Shown: positions 6,293 through 13,680 of the stretch, in pieces | How positions within the stretch are numbered: the stretch's first letter is position 1 | How the letters are laid out: each line of letters starts with the position of its first letter | Assembly: GCA_002307725.1 (NCBI GenBank) | Contig: DBUB01000014.1 | Coordinates: 28,330 to 43,476 of the forward strand | DNA: 15,147 nt | Source: Alphaproteobacteria bacterium UBA1301 | Lineage (GTDB): Bacteria > Pseudomonadota > Alphaproteobacteria > Micropepsales > Micropepsaceae | Reading direction: 5' to 3' | Notes under the pieces: generated by a model | What the model saw: only the letters and a program-made list of their open reading frames with translations | Told to the model about the DNA's origin: nothing | The model's database searches: none | Translations under genes and position numbers: made by a program

Positions 6293-7027
6293 ATGAGCAC
6301 GACACCCAGCACTGATATCGACCATCTGAAACACCAAGCGGCGGCGCGGGCCGTCGACTACGTCACCAGCGGTATGAAGGTAGGGCTGGGCTCCGGCTCG
6401 ACCTCCGAGGCCTTCATCAATCTTCTTGGCGCCCGGGTGCGCGGCGGCCTCGATATCATCGGTGTGCCGACGTCGGAGCGGACCGCCCAGCTTGCCCGCT
6501 CGCTCGGCATCGCGCTCGGCAATCTGAACGATTTGGCCCCACTCGATCTCGACATCGACGGCGCTGACGAGGCCGACTACGCCCTCGACCTCATCAAGGG
6601 CGGCGGCGGCGCGCTGCTCCGCGAAAAGATCGTCGCGGCCTCGGCCAAGAAGTTCATCGTGATGATCCACGGCCCCAAGCTGGTGGAAAAGATGGGCGCC
6701 TTTCCGTTGCCGTTGGAAGTGATCGAATTCGGTCACGGCGAAACCGCCAAGCGGATCGCTGCGGTGGTGAAGTCGCAGGGTTACGGTGACGTGCCGCTGG
6801 TCCTGCGCCGGAAGAACGATGCGGTCTACAAGACCGACAATGGCAACGTGATTTACGACGCCGCCTTCGGGCCAGTGATGTCCGCAACCGCCAAGCTGGC
6901 GACCGCGCTTTCTTGCGTGCCCGGCGTGGTCGAGCATGGGCTTTATATCGGCATCGCCTCAACCCTGATCGTCGCCCGCCCTGAAGGCATCGAGATCATC
7001 GACCGGAGCGCGACTGGAAAAGTGTGA
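6293..7027 (+). CDS. rpiA: Ribose-5-phosphate isomerase A
   Basis: The 244-residue product interconverts ribose-5-P and ribulose-5-P in the non-oxidative pentose phosphate pathway. Diagnostic RpiA motifs are the phosphate loop GLGSGST (31-37), DIDGADE (87-93) with the catalytic-site Asp residues, and KGGGGALLREK (102-112) with the active-site Lys and Glu. The ATG at 6293 (MSTTPSTDIDHLK) gives a near-normal length. Upstream starts at 6209 and 6251 would add 28 or 14 unmatched residues, though none of the three has a strong Shine-Dalgarno. The final codons Gly-Lys-Val and the TGA stop fall inside dispersed repeat B, so the native end of the protein has been written by the repeat. It converges on the hydrolase lipoprotein gene 28 bases away. 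Confidence 0.95.
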   Translation: MSTTPSTDIDHLKHQAAARAVDYVTSGMKVGLGSGSTSEAFINLLGARVRGGLDIIGVPTSERTAQLARSLGIALGNLNDLAPLDLDIDGADEADYALDLIKGGGGALLREKIVAASAKKFIVMIHGPKLVEKMGAFPLPLEVIEFGHGETAKRIAAVVKSQGYGDVPLVLRRKNDAVYKTDNGNVIYDAAFGPVMSATAKLATALSCVPGVVEHGLYIGIASTLIVARPEGIEIIDRSATGKV

Positions 7028-7056
7028 AACGGTTTTCCGATCGGCCGCGCGACAAC
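7016..7056 (+). repeat. Dispersed hairpin repeat, copy B
   Basis: GGAAAA (7016-7021) and TTTTCC (7033-7038) enclose an 11-base loop, followed by a GATCGGCCGCGCGACAA-like tail. The 5' arm encodes the end of rpiA, whose TGA (7025-7027) lies in the loop. The element ends exactly at the stop codon of the convergent lipoprotein gene (7056-7058), so it fills the whole space between the two. The hairpin could act as a bidirectional transcription block, though it lacks a T tract of its own beyond TTTT in the stem. Confidence 0.75.
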
Positions 7057-8222
7057 TACTTAATCAGCGGAACGATAGGCAGAAGATTGAGGATCAGCCG
7101 GGTGACGAACCGCGGGCTGCCGTCGGTCTTGAGCCGGTAATTGGGGGCGCATTTGGCACCACAGGCCAGCGTCGCTGATCCGCCATTGGCGGCTTTGAGG
7201 CGGGTTTCCACAGGAACGCCGTTCAGCACCTCGGTCATGTCGGCGACCGCTTCGCGCGACATCGAATAATAGCTGTGATCCAGCCGGTCGGCCTTCGCTG
7301 TGGAAGCGTCGATGATGTCGACCACATGGGTGTTGTCGTCGGCCTTGAAGGCAAGATTGGTCCCCACCCCCAGCCGCGGCACGCCGCCATGTTCGCGCCG
7401 GGAAATCTCCAGCACTGTGTCATACGCCGAAACATAGATCGTGGTGCGCTTGGCAAACGGCGCCGCGCCCGCCATCAGTTTGTCGAAGTCGTTGTTCTTG
7501 GGATCGATGCCGACATCGGCGGCCGCCAGCACCAGTTCGTCGATAAATCCTTGCGGCGGCGGCTCGCGGTCCTGGCCGAGCCCGGACAGGGTCATTAGTG
7601 TCAGCCGGCTGCCGAGGCTGTGGGCGAGCACTGTGACGCGCAGGTGGCTTTCGGCGAGTTCGCGCAGGAACTCGGCGAGCAGCGGCTGGGCATAATCGCT
7701 ATGCTCGAGGTCGGAGACATAGCGGTCGACATTGATCTCGGCGCTCCAAGAGAACGCTGCCACGGCGCAGCCGGTTTGAGCGTCGTGGGCGATCTGGGCG
7801 GCGCGCAGCACCCCGCCGTCGAAGCCGTTATGGAAGCCGTGCACGAACAACAGCACCGAGCGGCAATGCCGTGCTTTGGCCTGGGCTTCGATCAAAGCGA
7901 TGGCGCCGCCGAGCCGCGCTTTGCCCACGGTGCAGCCGGTCGGGTTGGATTTGGCGACATAGCCCCATTTGGGCTCCTCGCCCGCCACCAGGGCTGCCGG
8001 CACGATGGTCTGGGCGGTGCCGCACGAGGGTTTGCCCGCCCAGCGCGTGGCGTAGCCGCCCGCCGCGGTGGCGTCCGGTTCGCGATCCGTGACGTAAACC
8101 ACGTCGCTGTAAGTGGAATTTCCATCCGCAGGCCGCCAGACCGAGCGCACCGGGCCGGAATCGTCGATCGCGCACCCCGCGAGCACGACGGTAAGCCCCA
8201 GCATGGCCAATATGCGCCTCAA
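7056..8222 (-). CDS. Alpha/beta-hydrolase lipoprotein (DUF900-like)
   Basis: The 388-residue protein starts with a lipoprotein signal: Arg2-Arg3, a hydrophobic core, and lipobox LAGC with Cys17. It is therefore probably membrane-anchored. The body is an alpha/beta hydrolase of the DUF900 type. It has an early YVTDREPD segment, FVHGFHNGF (127-134) for the oxyanion side, the nucleophile elbow LAHSLGSR with Ser202, an acidic residue in SAYD (Asp268), and HS in LDHSYYSMS with the likely catalytic His316. It has several cysteines (67, 97, 120, 152, 354, 358) compatible with a non-cytoplasmic location. The start is TTG at 8222, favoured by GGAGG five bases upstream. A later ATG (residue 7) would leave too short a charged region. 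The substrate is unknown. Divergent from gor. Confidence 0.82.
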   Translation of the reverse strand: MRRILAMLGLTVVLAGCAIDDSGPVRSVWRPADGNSTYSDVVYVTDREPDATAAGGYATRWAGKPSCGTAQTIVPAALVAGEEPKWGYVAKSNPTGCTVGKARLGGAIALIEAQAKARHCRSVLLFVHGFHNGFDGGVLRAAQIAHDAQTGCAVAAFSWSAEINVDRYVSDLEHSDYAQPLLAEFLRELAESHLRVTVLAHSLGSRLTLMTLSGLGQDREPPPQGFIDELVLAAADVGIDPKNNDFDKLMAGAAPFAKRTTIYVSAYDTVLEISRREHGGVPRLGVGTNLAFKADDNTHVVDIIDASTAKADRLDHSYYSMSREAVADMTEVLNGVPVETRLKAANGGSATLACGAKCAPNYRLKTDGSPRFVTRLILNLLPIVPLIK

Positions 8223-8236
8223 GGCCCCCTCCAGCG

Positions 8237-8265
8237 TTGAAGGTGCATCAAACCTCCTTTATGCG
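8237..8265 (+). promoter_or_regulatory. gor: Candidate promoter for gor
   Basis: TTGAAG (8237-8242) and TATGCG (8260-8265) are 17 bases apart, in the 68-base gap between the divergent lipoprotein and gor genes. Transcription would start near 8272, which places the earlier in-frame starts (8237, 8261) outside the message and supports the gor start at 8291. Motif evidence only. Confidence 0.4.
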
Positions 8266-8290
8266 AGGGGTGGCAAGCCGGGAATTTGCG

Positions 8291-9664
8291 ATGGCCAGTT
8301 ACGATTTCGATCTGTTTGTCATCGGTGGCGGCTCTGGCGGCGTGCGGGCGGCGCGGCTGACCGCGGCGCTGGGCTTCAAGGTCGGGCTGGCGGAAGCCTC
8401 GCGCATGGGCGGCACTTGCGTGATCCGCGGCTGCGTGCCCAAGAAGCTCTACGTTTATGCCAGTCGTTTTGGCGAGGATTTTGAACTCGCGCCCAGCTTC
8501 GGCTGGAGCATCGGCGAGCCACGCTTCGATTGGGCGGCGCTGCAAGCCCACAAGAACGCCGAGATTGCTCGCCTCGAAGGGCTGTACACGAAAGGCGTTG
8601 AGGGCGCCGGTGGCACCGTTTTCCACGAACATGCCAACTTCGAGGATGCCCACACCATCCGCCTTTCGAGTGGCCGCACCATTACCGCCGAGAAAGTTCT
8701 GATTGCCACCGGCAGCCGTACGGCGCGCGATTTGGACGGCGTTCTGGGCGCCGGGCTTTGCGCCGTTTCCGACGACGTTTTCGCGTGGGCGGAACTGCCC
8801 AAGCGCTTGATCGTGGCCGGCGGCGGTTATATCGCGGTGGAACTGGCGCATGTTCTCCACGCCTTGGGCGTCGAGGTGACGGTCGTCATTCGCGCCGCCA
8901 AGGTATTGCGCGGCTTCGACGAGGATCTGCGCGATGCGCTGACCGCCTCGATGGAGCGTCGCGGCCTGACGCTATTGTCCGAACGCCATTTCGCGTCGGT
9001 CGAACGCTCAGGTGACGAGATCGTCGCCACACTGACCAGCGGCGAGCATCTTGTCGCCGACAAGTTGCTCCTCGCCTGGGGCCGTAGTCCGAACACCGAA
9101 GGTCTTGGCCTCGAACGCGCCGGCGTGATCACCGGCAAGAACGGCCGTGTCGAAGTCGATTCGTATTCGCGCACCACGGCCCCGAACATCTTCGCGGTGG
9201 GCGATGTCACCGATCGCTTGCAGCTCACACCGGTGGCAATCCACGAGGCGATGTGCTTCGTCAAAACGGTGTTCCAGGATACGCCGACGCATCCCGATCA
9301 CGCGCTGGTGCCCACCGGCGTGTTCACGACCCCAGAAATTGGCACCGTCGGCATCAGCGAAGCGACTGCGCTCAACCACGGCCACGCCATCGACGTCTAC
9401 AAATCCACCTTCCGGCCGATGAAGTTCACGCTCGCGGGCGGTGGCGATCGCATGATGATGAAGCTGATCGTCGATCAGAAGACCGACAAGGTGCTCGGCT
9501 GTCATCTGTTCGGGCCTGACGCCTCGGAAATCGTGCAGATCGTGGCGGTGGCGATGAAAATGGGGGCAACCAAAGCCCAATTTGACGCCACCGTAGCGCT
9601 GCACCCGTCCGCCGCCGAAGAACTTGTGACCATGCGGACGAAGAGCTATTCGAAGGCGCCATGA
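8291..9664 (+). CDS. gor: Glutathione-disulfide reductase
   Basis: The 457-residue flavoprotein reduces glutathione disulfide with NADPH in the cytoplasm. Domain order is typical. The FAD-binding GGGSGG is at residues 12-17 and the redox disulfide GGTCVIRGCVPKK has Cys43 and Cys48; this spacing with CVPKK is the glutathione-reductase form. An NADPH-binding GGGYIAVELA follows, with basic residues after the second strand (VIRAAKVLRGFD), then AVGDVTDRLQLTPVA for FAD. The dimer-interface motif HPSAAEE carries the catalytic His438 and Glu443. ATG at 8291 gives the standard MASYDFDLFVIGGG opening. The 54 bases of open frame upstream have no family match. yjjP follows after 13 bases, so gor probably leads a three-gene operon. 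Confidence 0.95.
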   Translation: MASYDFDLFVIGGGSGGVRAARLTAALGFKVGLAEASRMGGTCVIRGCVPKKLYVYASRFGEDFELAPSFGWSIGEPRFDWAALQAHKNAEIARLEGLYTKGVEGAGGTVFHEHANFEDAHTIRLSSGRTITAEKVLIATGSRTARDLDGVLGAGLCAVSDDVFAWAELPKRLIVAGGGYIAVELAHVLHALGVEVTVVIRAAKVLRGFDEDLRDALTASMERRGLTLLSERHFASVERSGDEIVATLTSGEHLVADKLLLAWGRSPNTEGLGLERAGVITGKNGRVEVDSYSRTTAPNIFAVGDVTDRLQLTPVAIHEAMCFVKTVFQDTPTHPDHALVPTGVFTTPEIGTVGISEATALNHGHAIDVYKSTFRPMKFTLAGGGDRMMMKLIVDQKTDKVLGCHLFGPDASEIVQIVAVAMKMGATKAQFDATVALHPSAAEELVTMRTKSYSKAP

Positions 9665-9677
9665 CGTCAGAATTTCG

Positions 9678-10463
9678 ATGACCGACGATCCCGTTCGCCT
9701 GAAACATCGCCAGCTTGAGAAGATCGCGATGGCCGCGCTCAGGATGGCGCGCGTCCTGGTCGAGTGCGGTGCGCGCGTGCGCGTGGTGCATCAGGGTGCA
9801 ACGCTGGTGGCGCGCGGCCTTGGGGTCGAGCCGGTCGGTCTTCGCACCGGTTACGCCTCGCAGGAAATCACGGTTCGGAGCGGCGCCAACACCATCACCC
9901 GCATGATGACCATTGGTCCGCACGGGGTGAACCACCGCCTCGACCACGCCATGCGCGCGCTCGCCGCGCGCGTCTCCAAGGGTGGCATGACGGTCGATGA
10001 AGTCGAAGCCGAGATGGATCGCCTGGCCAAAACCACGCCGCGCCATCCGCTCTGGCTGGTGGCATTGGCCGTGGGTATGGCGTGTGCCGCCTTCGGGCGT
10101 CTGCTCGGCATCGACTGGCTGGCGTTCGGCCCGGTGTTTTTCGGTGGCGTGCTGGGCCAGGCGCTGCGCATGTTCCTGCACCGGCGGGGCGTCAACAGCT
10201 ATGTTGTGGCGGCCGCCATCGCTTTTGTGGCGGCGGGTACGGCCGGGGCAGGGGCCCGTCTGGTCGGCTCGACCACGCTCAACCTCGCCATGATGGCCGC
10301 GATCCTGCTGCTGGTACCGGGCGTTCCGGCCACCAATGCCCAGACCGATATCATGGACGGCTATCCTTCTATGGGCAGCGCCCGCGCCGTGTCGGTGCTG
10401 ATGGTGATGATCTTCGCCACCTGCGGCGTTTGGCTGGCCGAAACCTTGTTGGGGGTACACTGA
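9678..10463 (+). CDS. yjjP: ThrE-family exporter, large subunit (YjjP-like, DUF1212)
   Basis: The 261-residue protein has a soluble N-terminal region of about 120 residues in the DUF1212 pattern (ARVLVECGARVRVV, then a GLGVEP...GYASQEITV segment). About five hydrophobic helices follow, near 124-144, 147-166, 173-195, 203-218 and 234-258. The conserved LVPGVPATNAQTDIMDGY at 212-229 matches the family's PG-motif re-entrant region. YjjP-type proteins work with YjjB as a split ThrE threonine/serine exporter, and the E. coli pair is reported to export succinate. Substrate here is undetermined. Its TGA overlaps the ATG of the next gene by one base (TGATG), so the two are translationally coupled. 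Confidence 0.85.
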   Translation: MTDDPVRLKHRQLEKIAMAALRMARVLVECGARVRVVHQGATLVARGLGVEPVGLRTGYASQEITVRSGANTITRMMTIGPHGVNHRLDHAMRALAARVSKGGMTVDEVEAEMDRLAKTTPRHPLWLVALAVGMACAAFGRLLGIDWLAFGPVFFGGVLGQALRMFLHRRGVNSYVVAAAIAFVAAGTAGAGARLVGSTTLNLAMMAAILLLVPGVPATNAQTDIMDGYPSMGSARAVSVLMVMIFATCGVWLAETLLGVH

Positions 10464-10936
10464 TGCCCCCATTGACCTTCGACGAACTGCACCTGTTGCA
10501 CCAAGCCTTCTTCGGCGCCATTGCCGCCGCCGGATTCGGCGTCTTGTTCAACGTCGGCTTGCGCTCGCTCGCTTGGTGCGCGGCCGCCGGCGCCTTGGCC
10601 TTGGGTGTGCGCACGCTGGGTCAAGACCTCCAATGGAGCCTGGAGGCGGCCTCCTTCGTGGCGGCCTTGGCGGCCAGCATCTGTGCCAACGTCCTGCGCC
10701 GCCCGCTGGGCCCTCGCGGCAGTGCCGTGGCGCTGACCGGGTGCATCCCGATGGTGCCGGGCGCCTTCTTCGGGCAGGCCATCCTGGGAGCGCTGGCGGT
10801 CACCACGCCGCACCCCGAAAACGCCGCCGTGATCCTGACCGCCATCGAGTATTTGTTGCGCGTCCTGTTTACCTTGGCAGCTATTGGGGCTGGGCTGGCC
10901 ATCCCCGCCCACCTGTTGAAACACCGGGACTTTTAA
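10463..10936 (+). CDS. yjjB: ThrE-family exporter, small subunit (YjjB-like, DUF3815)
   Basis: The 157-residue integral membrane protein has about four hydrophobic helices (near 14-34, 36-50, 61-77 and 130-152) and the family's IPMVPGAFFGQAI motif at 95-107, the small-subunit counterpart of the VPG motif in YjjP. It starts inside the stop codon of yjjP, which implies a fixed stoichiometry of an obligate pair. GGGGG upstream of the overlap can serve as ribosome binding site. In Corynebacterium ThrE the two parts are one polypeptide; here they are separate, as in enterobacteria. Together they likely form an inner-membrane exporter of small organic or amino acids. Confidence 0.85.
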   Translation: MPPLTFDELHLLHQAFFGAIAAAGFGVLFNVGLRSLAWCAAAGALALGVRTLGQDLQWSLEAASFVAALAASICANVLRRPLGPRGSAVALTGCIPMVPGAFFGQAILGALAVTTPHPENAAVILTAIEYLLRVLFTLAAIGAGLAIPAHLLKHRDF

Positions 10937-11017
10937 CCGCTCGTAATTCCGTCCTTGGTTAACGACTTCGAAACGGGCAGTAGGCAATGGTTGCCGGTCT
11001 AATTCCGGTAGCGGGCC
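10937..11017 (+). promoter_or_regulatory. tipF upstream region with a partial CtrA-like site
   Basis: This 81-base gap contains TTAA (10959-10962), seven bases, then GAAAC (10970-10974), matching the CtrA pattern TTAA-N7-TTAAC at seven of nine fixed positions. A TTGGTT at 10955 could be a -35, but no good -10 follows at 17 bases. No terminator for yjjB is seen. Low confidence. Confidence 0.2.
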
Positions 11018-12238
11018 ATGGTCAGGATTCTTCTCATCGTTATTTACGTGCTAGCGAGCGCCACAATTGGCAGTCTCGCCGGCATCATGCAGACTCTGCC
11101 GATCGGCATCGCCAGCGGGTTCATCTCGTTCCTGCTGTTGTGCCAGATCGACGGCGCGGTGCTCCGCCGCCGTTTCGTTAGGCAGCAAAAGAAGGAGATC
11201 GCAGGCCTGAAGAAGTCCGGCGCGGTGGTTCAGAAGGCGCTGGCCGAGACCCAGGCGCGGATGGATGCCGTCGGCAAGGCCATGGAAGCGCGCTCCCACG
11301 CTCAAAACAAGAAAATCGTCTCCGAGCTGCAGGTGCTCGAGAGCCTGATGAAGGAATTCGCCTCGAAAATTTCCGACAAGGCGCGCCACGAAGCGGGCGG
11401 TCGTCCTGCCGGTGTGCCGGCCGACTTGGAATCCGTCGCCGAGCCGGAGCTGCTGGAGATGATCCGCGCCTCGCTGGAAGAAAATCGCGTCGATCTCTAT
11501 TTGCAGCCGACCGTCAGTCTGCCGCAGCGCAAGGTCCGTTTCTACGAGGCGCTGTCACGCTTGCGCTCCGAAAGCGGCTCGGTGATCATGCCGGCCCAGT
11601 ACATCAAGATTGCTGCACCCGCAGGTTTGATGAGTGTGGTTGACAACCTTTTGTTGTTCCGCTGCGTGCAGATCGTGCGCCGTCTGATGAACAAGAATCG
11701 CGGTATTGGCGTGTTCTGCAACATTTCCGGTGACACGCTGCGCGACGCCGAGTTCTTCCCGCAATTCCTCGACTATATGCAGCACAACCGCGACTTGGCG
11801 GGGCAGATCGTGTTCGAGTTCGCGCAGGACGCCGTGCTCCGGGCGGGGCGCTCGGGCGAAGCCAATCTGAAGGCGCTCAACGCTCTCGGATTTGCCTTGT
11901 CGATGGACAACATCAAGACGCTGGCGCTCGATTACAGCAAGCTCAAGAACACCGGTTTCTCGTACCTCAAGGTTCGCGCCGACATGCTGACCAAGGGCAT
12001 GAACGCCGCTGGCGCGTCGGTCGCCGCTGAAGACTTCAAGAACTTGCTCTCGCGCCACGGGCTCAACCTCATCGCTGAGCGCGTCGAAGACGAGAAGACC
12101 GTCGTGCAACTCCTCGATTATGCGGTCGATTTCGCGCAAGGGTATCTGTTTGGCGAGCCGCGTGCGGTTCGCGGCGAGACCATCAAGGAGATCGACAAGC
12201 CGTCGGCGCCGGTCATCCCCTTGCGCCGGTCGGCCTGA
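11018..12238 (+). CDS. tipF: TipF-like flagellar assembly regulator with degenerate EAL domain
   Basis: The 406-residue protein has two N-terminal membrane segments (about 3-22 and 27-45) and a Lys/Ala-rich coiled coil (about 55-125). A C-terminal EAL domain follows (about 143-385). This is the layout of Caulobacter TipF, a c-di-GMP receptor that helps place the flagellum. EAL itself is present (177-179), with Asn235, Glu267, Lys318, Glu354 and the closing QGYLFGEP. The catalytic DDFG is replaced by MDNI (296-299), the ELTE-type motif ends in Gln270, and LKID is LKVR. These changes predict binding without hydrolysis. The start has only a weak GCGGG upstream. The following HAD gene is its usual neighbour in this class, to my knowledge. 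Confidence 0.83.
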   Translation: MVRILLIVIYVLASATIGSLAGIMQTLPIGIASGFISFLLLCQIDGAVLRRRFVRQQKKEIAGLKKSGAVVQKALAETQARMDAVGKAMEARSHAQNKKIVSELQVLESLMKEFASKISDKARHEAGGRPAGVPADLESVAEPELLEMIRASLEENRVDLYLQPTVSLPQRKVRFYEALSRLRSESGSVIMPAQYIKIAAPAGLMSVVDNLLLFRCVQIVRRLMNKNRGIGVFCNISGDTLRDAEFFPQFLDYMQHNRDLAGQIVFEFAQDAVLRAGRSGEANLKALNALGFALSMDNIKTLALDYSKLKNTGFSYLKVRADMLTKGMNAAGASVAAEDFKNLLSRHGLNLIAERVEDEKTVVQLLDYAVDFAQGYLFGEPRAVRGETIKEIDKPSAPVIPLRRSA

Positions 12239-12272
12239 TTTCAGGCGTTTTCGTCACATCTGCGGTCGTGCC

Positions 12273-12301
12273 TTGAGGGCGCGGATAGTTCCCGCTATAG
12301 G
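12273..12301 (+). promoter_or_regulatory. Candidate promoter for the HAD-maoC-ribF operon
   Basis: TTGAGG (12273-12278) is followed after 17 bases by TATAGG (12296-12301), a good sigma-70-like pair in the 165-base gap after tipF. Transcription near 12308 would give a leader of about 96 bases that contains all of repeat C. The rest of the gap holds nothing else recognisable. Confidence 0.5.
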
Positions 12302-12318
12302 CTTCGGGGGAGCGCTTC

Positions 12319-12358
12319 CCGAAAAGTGGGCACCGGTTTTCGGATCAGACGCGCAACC
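12319..12358 (+). repeat. Dispersed hairpin repeat, copy C
   Basis: CCGAAAA (12319-12325) and TTTTCGG (12337-12343) form a seven-base-pair stem around an 11-base loop, followed by GATCAGACGCGCAACC. Compared with copies A and B, the second pair of the stem is changed from G:C to C:G on both arms, so pairing is kept. It sits in the predicted 5' leader of the HAD hydrolase gene. Confidence 0.75.
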
Positions 12359-12403
12359 AAAGATATCTCGCGCTGTGTTGCGCGTAAGCCAAGCTGTGGA
12401 TTG

Positions 12404-13252
12404 ATGAACGGTTCTCCTGTCCTTGTGTCCGGCCTTTCCGCGATTGCCGGCGATTACGATGCCGTGATCTGCGACGTCTGGGGCGTTCTGCACGACGGTG
12501 CGCATGCTTTTACGCCGGCTGTGGAAGCGCTGACGCGTTTTCGCAAGGAACGCGGCCGCGTCGTGCTGCTGACCAATGCACCGCGGCCGGCCGCGGATAT
12601 TGCCATTTCGTTGCGCGGCTTCGGTGTGCCCGACGACGCCTATGATGAAATCGTGAGTTCCGGCGGTTCGGCGCGCGAAGAACTCATCCGCCGGGCCCAT
12701 GGCGCCCCGCTGAAGATGATGCACATCGGCCCCGAACGCGACGAGACCGTGTTCCAAGGCCTCGATATCGTGCTTGTCGGTCCTGATAAGGCCGAGGTCG
12801 TGCTCTGCACCGGCCTGTTCGACGACGACCACGAAACACCCGACGATTATGCCGATATTTTGAAGGCGCTGAAGGCGCGTGAGCTACCGATGATCTGCGC
12901 CAATCCCGATTTGTTCGCGCCCCGCGCCGGCGTGCTGGTGCCTTGCGCTGGCGGCATTGCGCGGGCTTATGAGAAAATCGGCGGGCCGGTCGTCTATTAC
13001 GGCAAGCCCGAGCCGCCGATTTACGAACCCGCGATTGCGGCGGCGGGCGGCAAGGACCAGCGCATCCTCGTCATCGGCGACGCGCTTGAAACCGACATGG
13101 CCGGCGCCGATGCGATGGGCCTCGACGCATTGTTCGTTGCCCATGGCTTGCACAAGGAAGAACTTGGTGATCTTTCCGACGCCAACCTCGCCGCACTGTT
13201 CGCCCGTCACGATCTCAAGGCGTGCGCCGCCGTCGACGTCCTCAAGTGGTGA
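12404..13252 (+). CDS. HAD class IIA hydrolase, TIGR01459 type
   Basis: The 282-residue protein matches the TIGR01459 group of HAD hydrolases. The nucleophile motif is CDVWGVLHDG with Asp24. The residue two positions on, normally the general acid Asp of DxD, is Trp26, as is usual in this group as I recall it. Motif II is in VVLLTNAPRP, a substrate-side KPEPPIYEPA segment carries the motif III Lys, and VIGDALETDMAGADAMGLD is motif IV. The class IIA cap lies in the middle. The biological substrate is not established to my knowledge. The ATG at 12404 starts MNGSPVLV. The frame opens at 12326, but that extension is translated repeat C and leader. First gene of a close-packed set with the maoC-like gene (four-base gap). 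Confidence 0.87.
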   Translation: MNGSPVLVSGLSAIAGDYDAVICDVWGVLHDGAHAFTPAVEALTRFRKERGRVVLLTNAPRPAADIAISLRGFGVPDDAYDEIVSSGGSAREELIRRAHGAPLKMMHIGPERDETVFQGLDIVLVGPDKAEVVLCTGLFDDDHETPDDYADILKALKARELPMICANPDLFAPRAGVLVPCAGGIARAYEKIGGPVVYYGKPEPPIYEPAIAAAGGKDQRILVIGDALETDMAGADAMGLDALFVAHGLHKEELGDLSDANLAALFARHDLKACAAVDVLKW

Positions 13253-13256
13253 GAGA

Positions 13257-13670
13257 ATGACTGTTTATTATGACGAACTGAAACCCGGCATGAGCGACAG
13301 CTTCACCAAGCAGGTGAGCGAACGCGACATCGAGTTGTTCGGCGAAGTGACCGGCGACATGAATCCCGTTCATTTTGACGAAGCCTACGCCAGGAAAACC
13401 ATCTTCCGCGGCCGCGTCGCCCATGGCGCCATCACGGTGAGCTATTTGTCTGCGCTCGTCGGCACCAAGCTGCCCGGACACGGAACCGCCGTCCTGGAAC
13501 TGACGACTCGCTTCAAGGCGCCGGTACGTATCGGCGATACCGTCACCGCCATTTGTACTGTTCGCGAAGTTCTGCCCAAGCGCCGCGTCTGGCTCGATTT
13601 CGTCTGCAAGGTTGGCGAGAAGGTGGTGATGGAGGGCGAGGCCCTCGCCTTGGCACCCGCCAGACCGTAA
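13257..13670 (+). CDS. MaoC-like (R)-specific enoyl-CoA hydratase
   Basis: The 137-residue hot-dog-fold protein carries the hydratase-2 motif. GDMNPVHFDEAYA at 33-45 supplies the catalytic Asp34 and His39, and FRGRVAHGAIT (50-60) follows at the expected distance. Such PhaJ/MaoC proteins hydrate trans-2-enoyl-CoA to (R)-3-hydroxyacyl-CoA, linking fatty-acid oxidation to polyhydroxyalkanoate or other (R)-hydroxyacyl pathways. The exact chain length is not predictable. The ATG at 13257 is four bases after the HAD stop with GAGAG immediately before it. The open frame extends to 12957 inside the HAD gene, but that part is out-of-frame coding. ribF follows after 10 bases. Confidence 0.88.
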   Translation: MTVYYDELKPGMSDSFTKQVSERDIELFGEVTGDMNPVHFDEAYARKTIFRGRVAHGAITVSYLSALVGTKLPGHGTAVLELTTRFKAPVRIGDTVTAICTVREVLPKRRVWLDFVCKVGEKVVMEGEALALAPARP

Positions 13671-13680
13671 GTTGCCGCCA

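Noticed and set aside
6107..6937. N-terminal extension of the dps frame, antisense to rpiA
   Set aside because: The Dps family begins at MAKKENN with a good Shine-Dalgarno. The extension only mirrors rpiA.
9426..10472. 348-codon minus-strand frame opposite gor/yjjP
   Set aside because: Antisense to conserved coding, with shadow-like composition. The similar frames at 8219-8860 and 13543-14469 were dropped for the same reason.
12326..12403. Upstream start for the HAD hydrolase
   Set aside because: The extra 26 residues are translated repeat C and leader sequence. The family N terminus fits the ATG at 12404.
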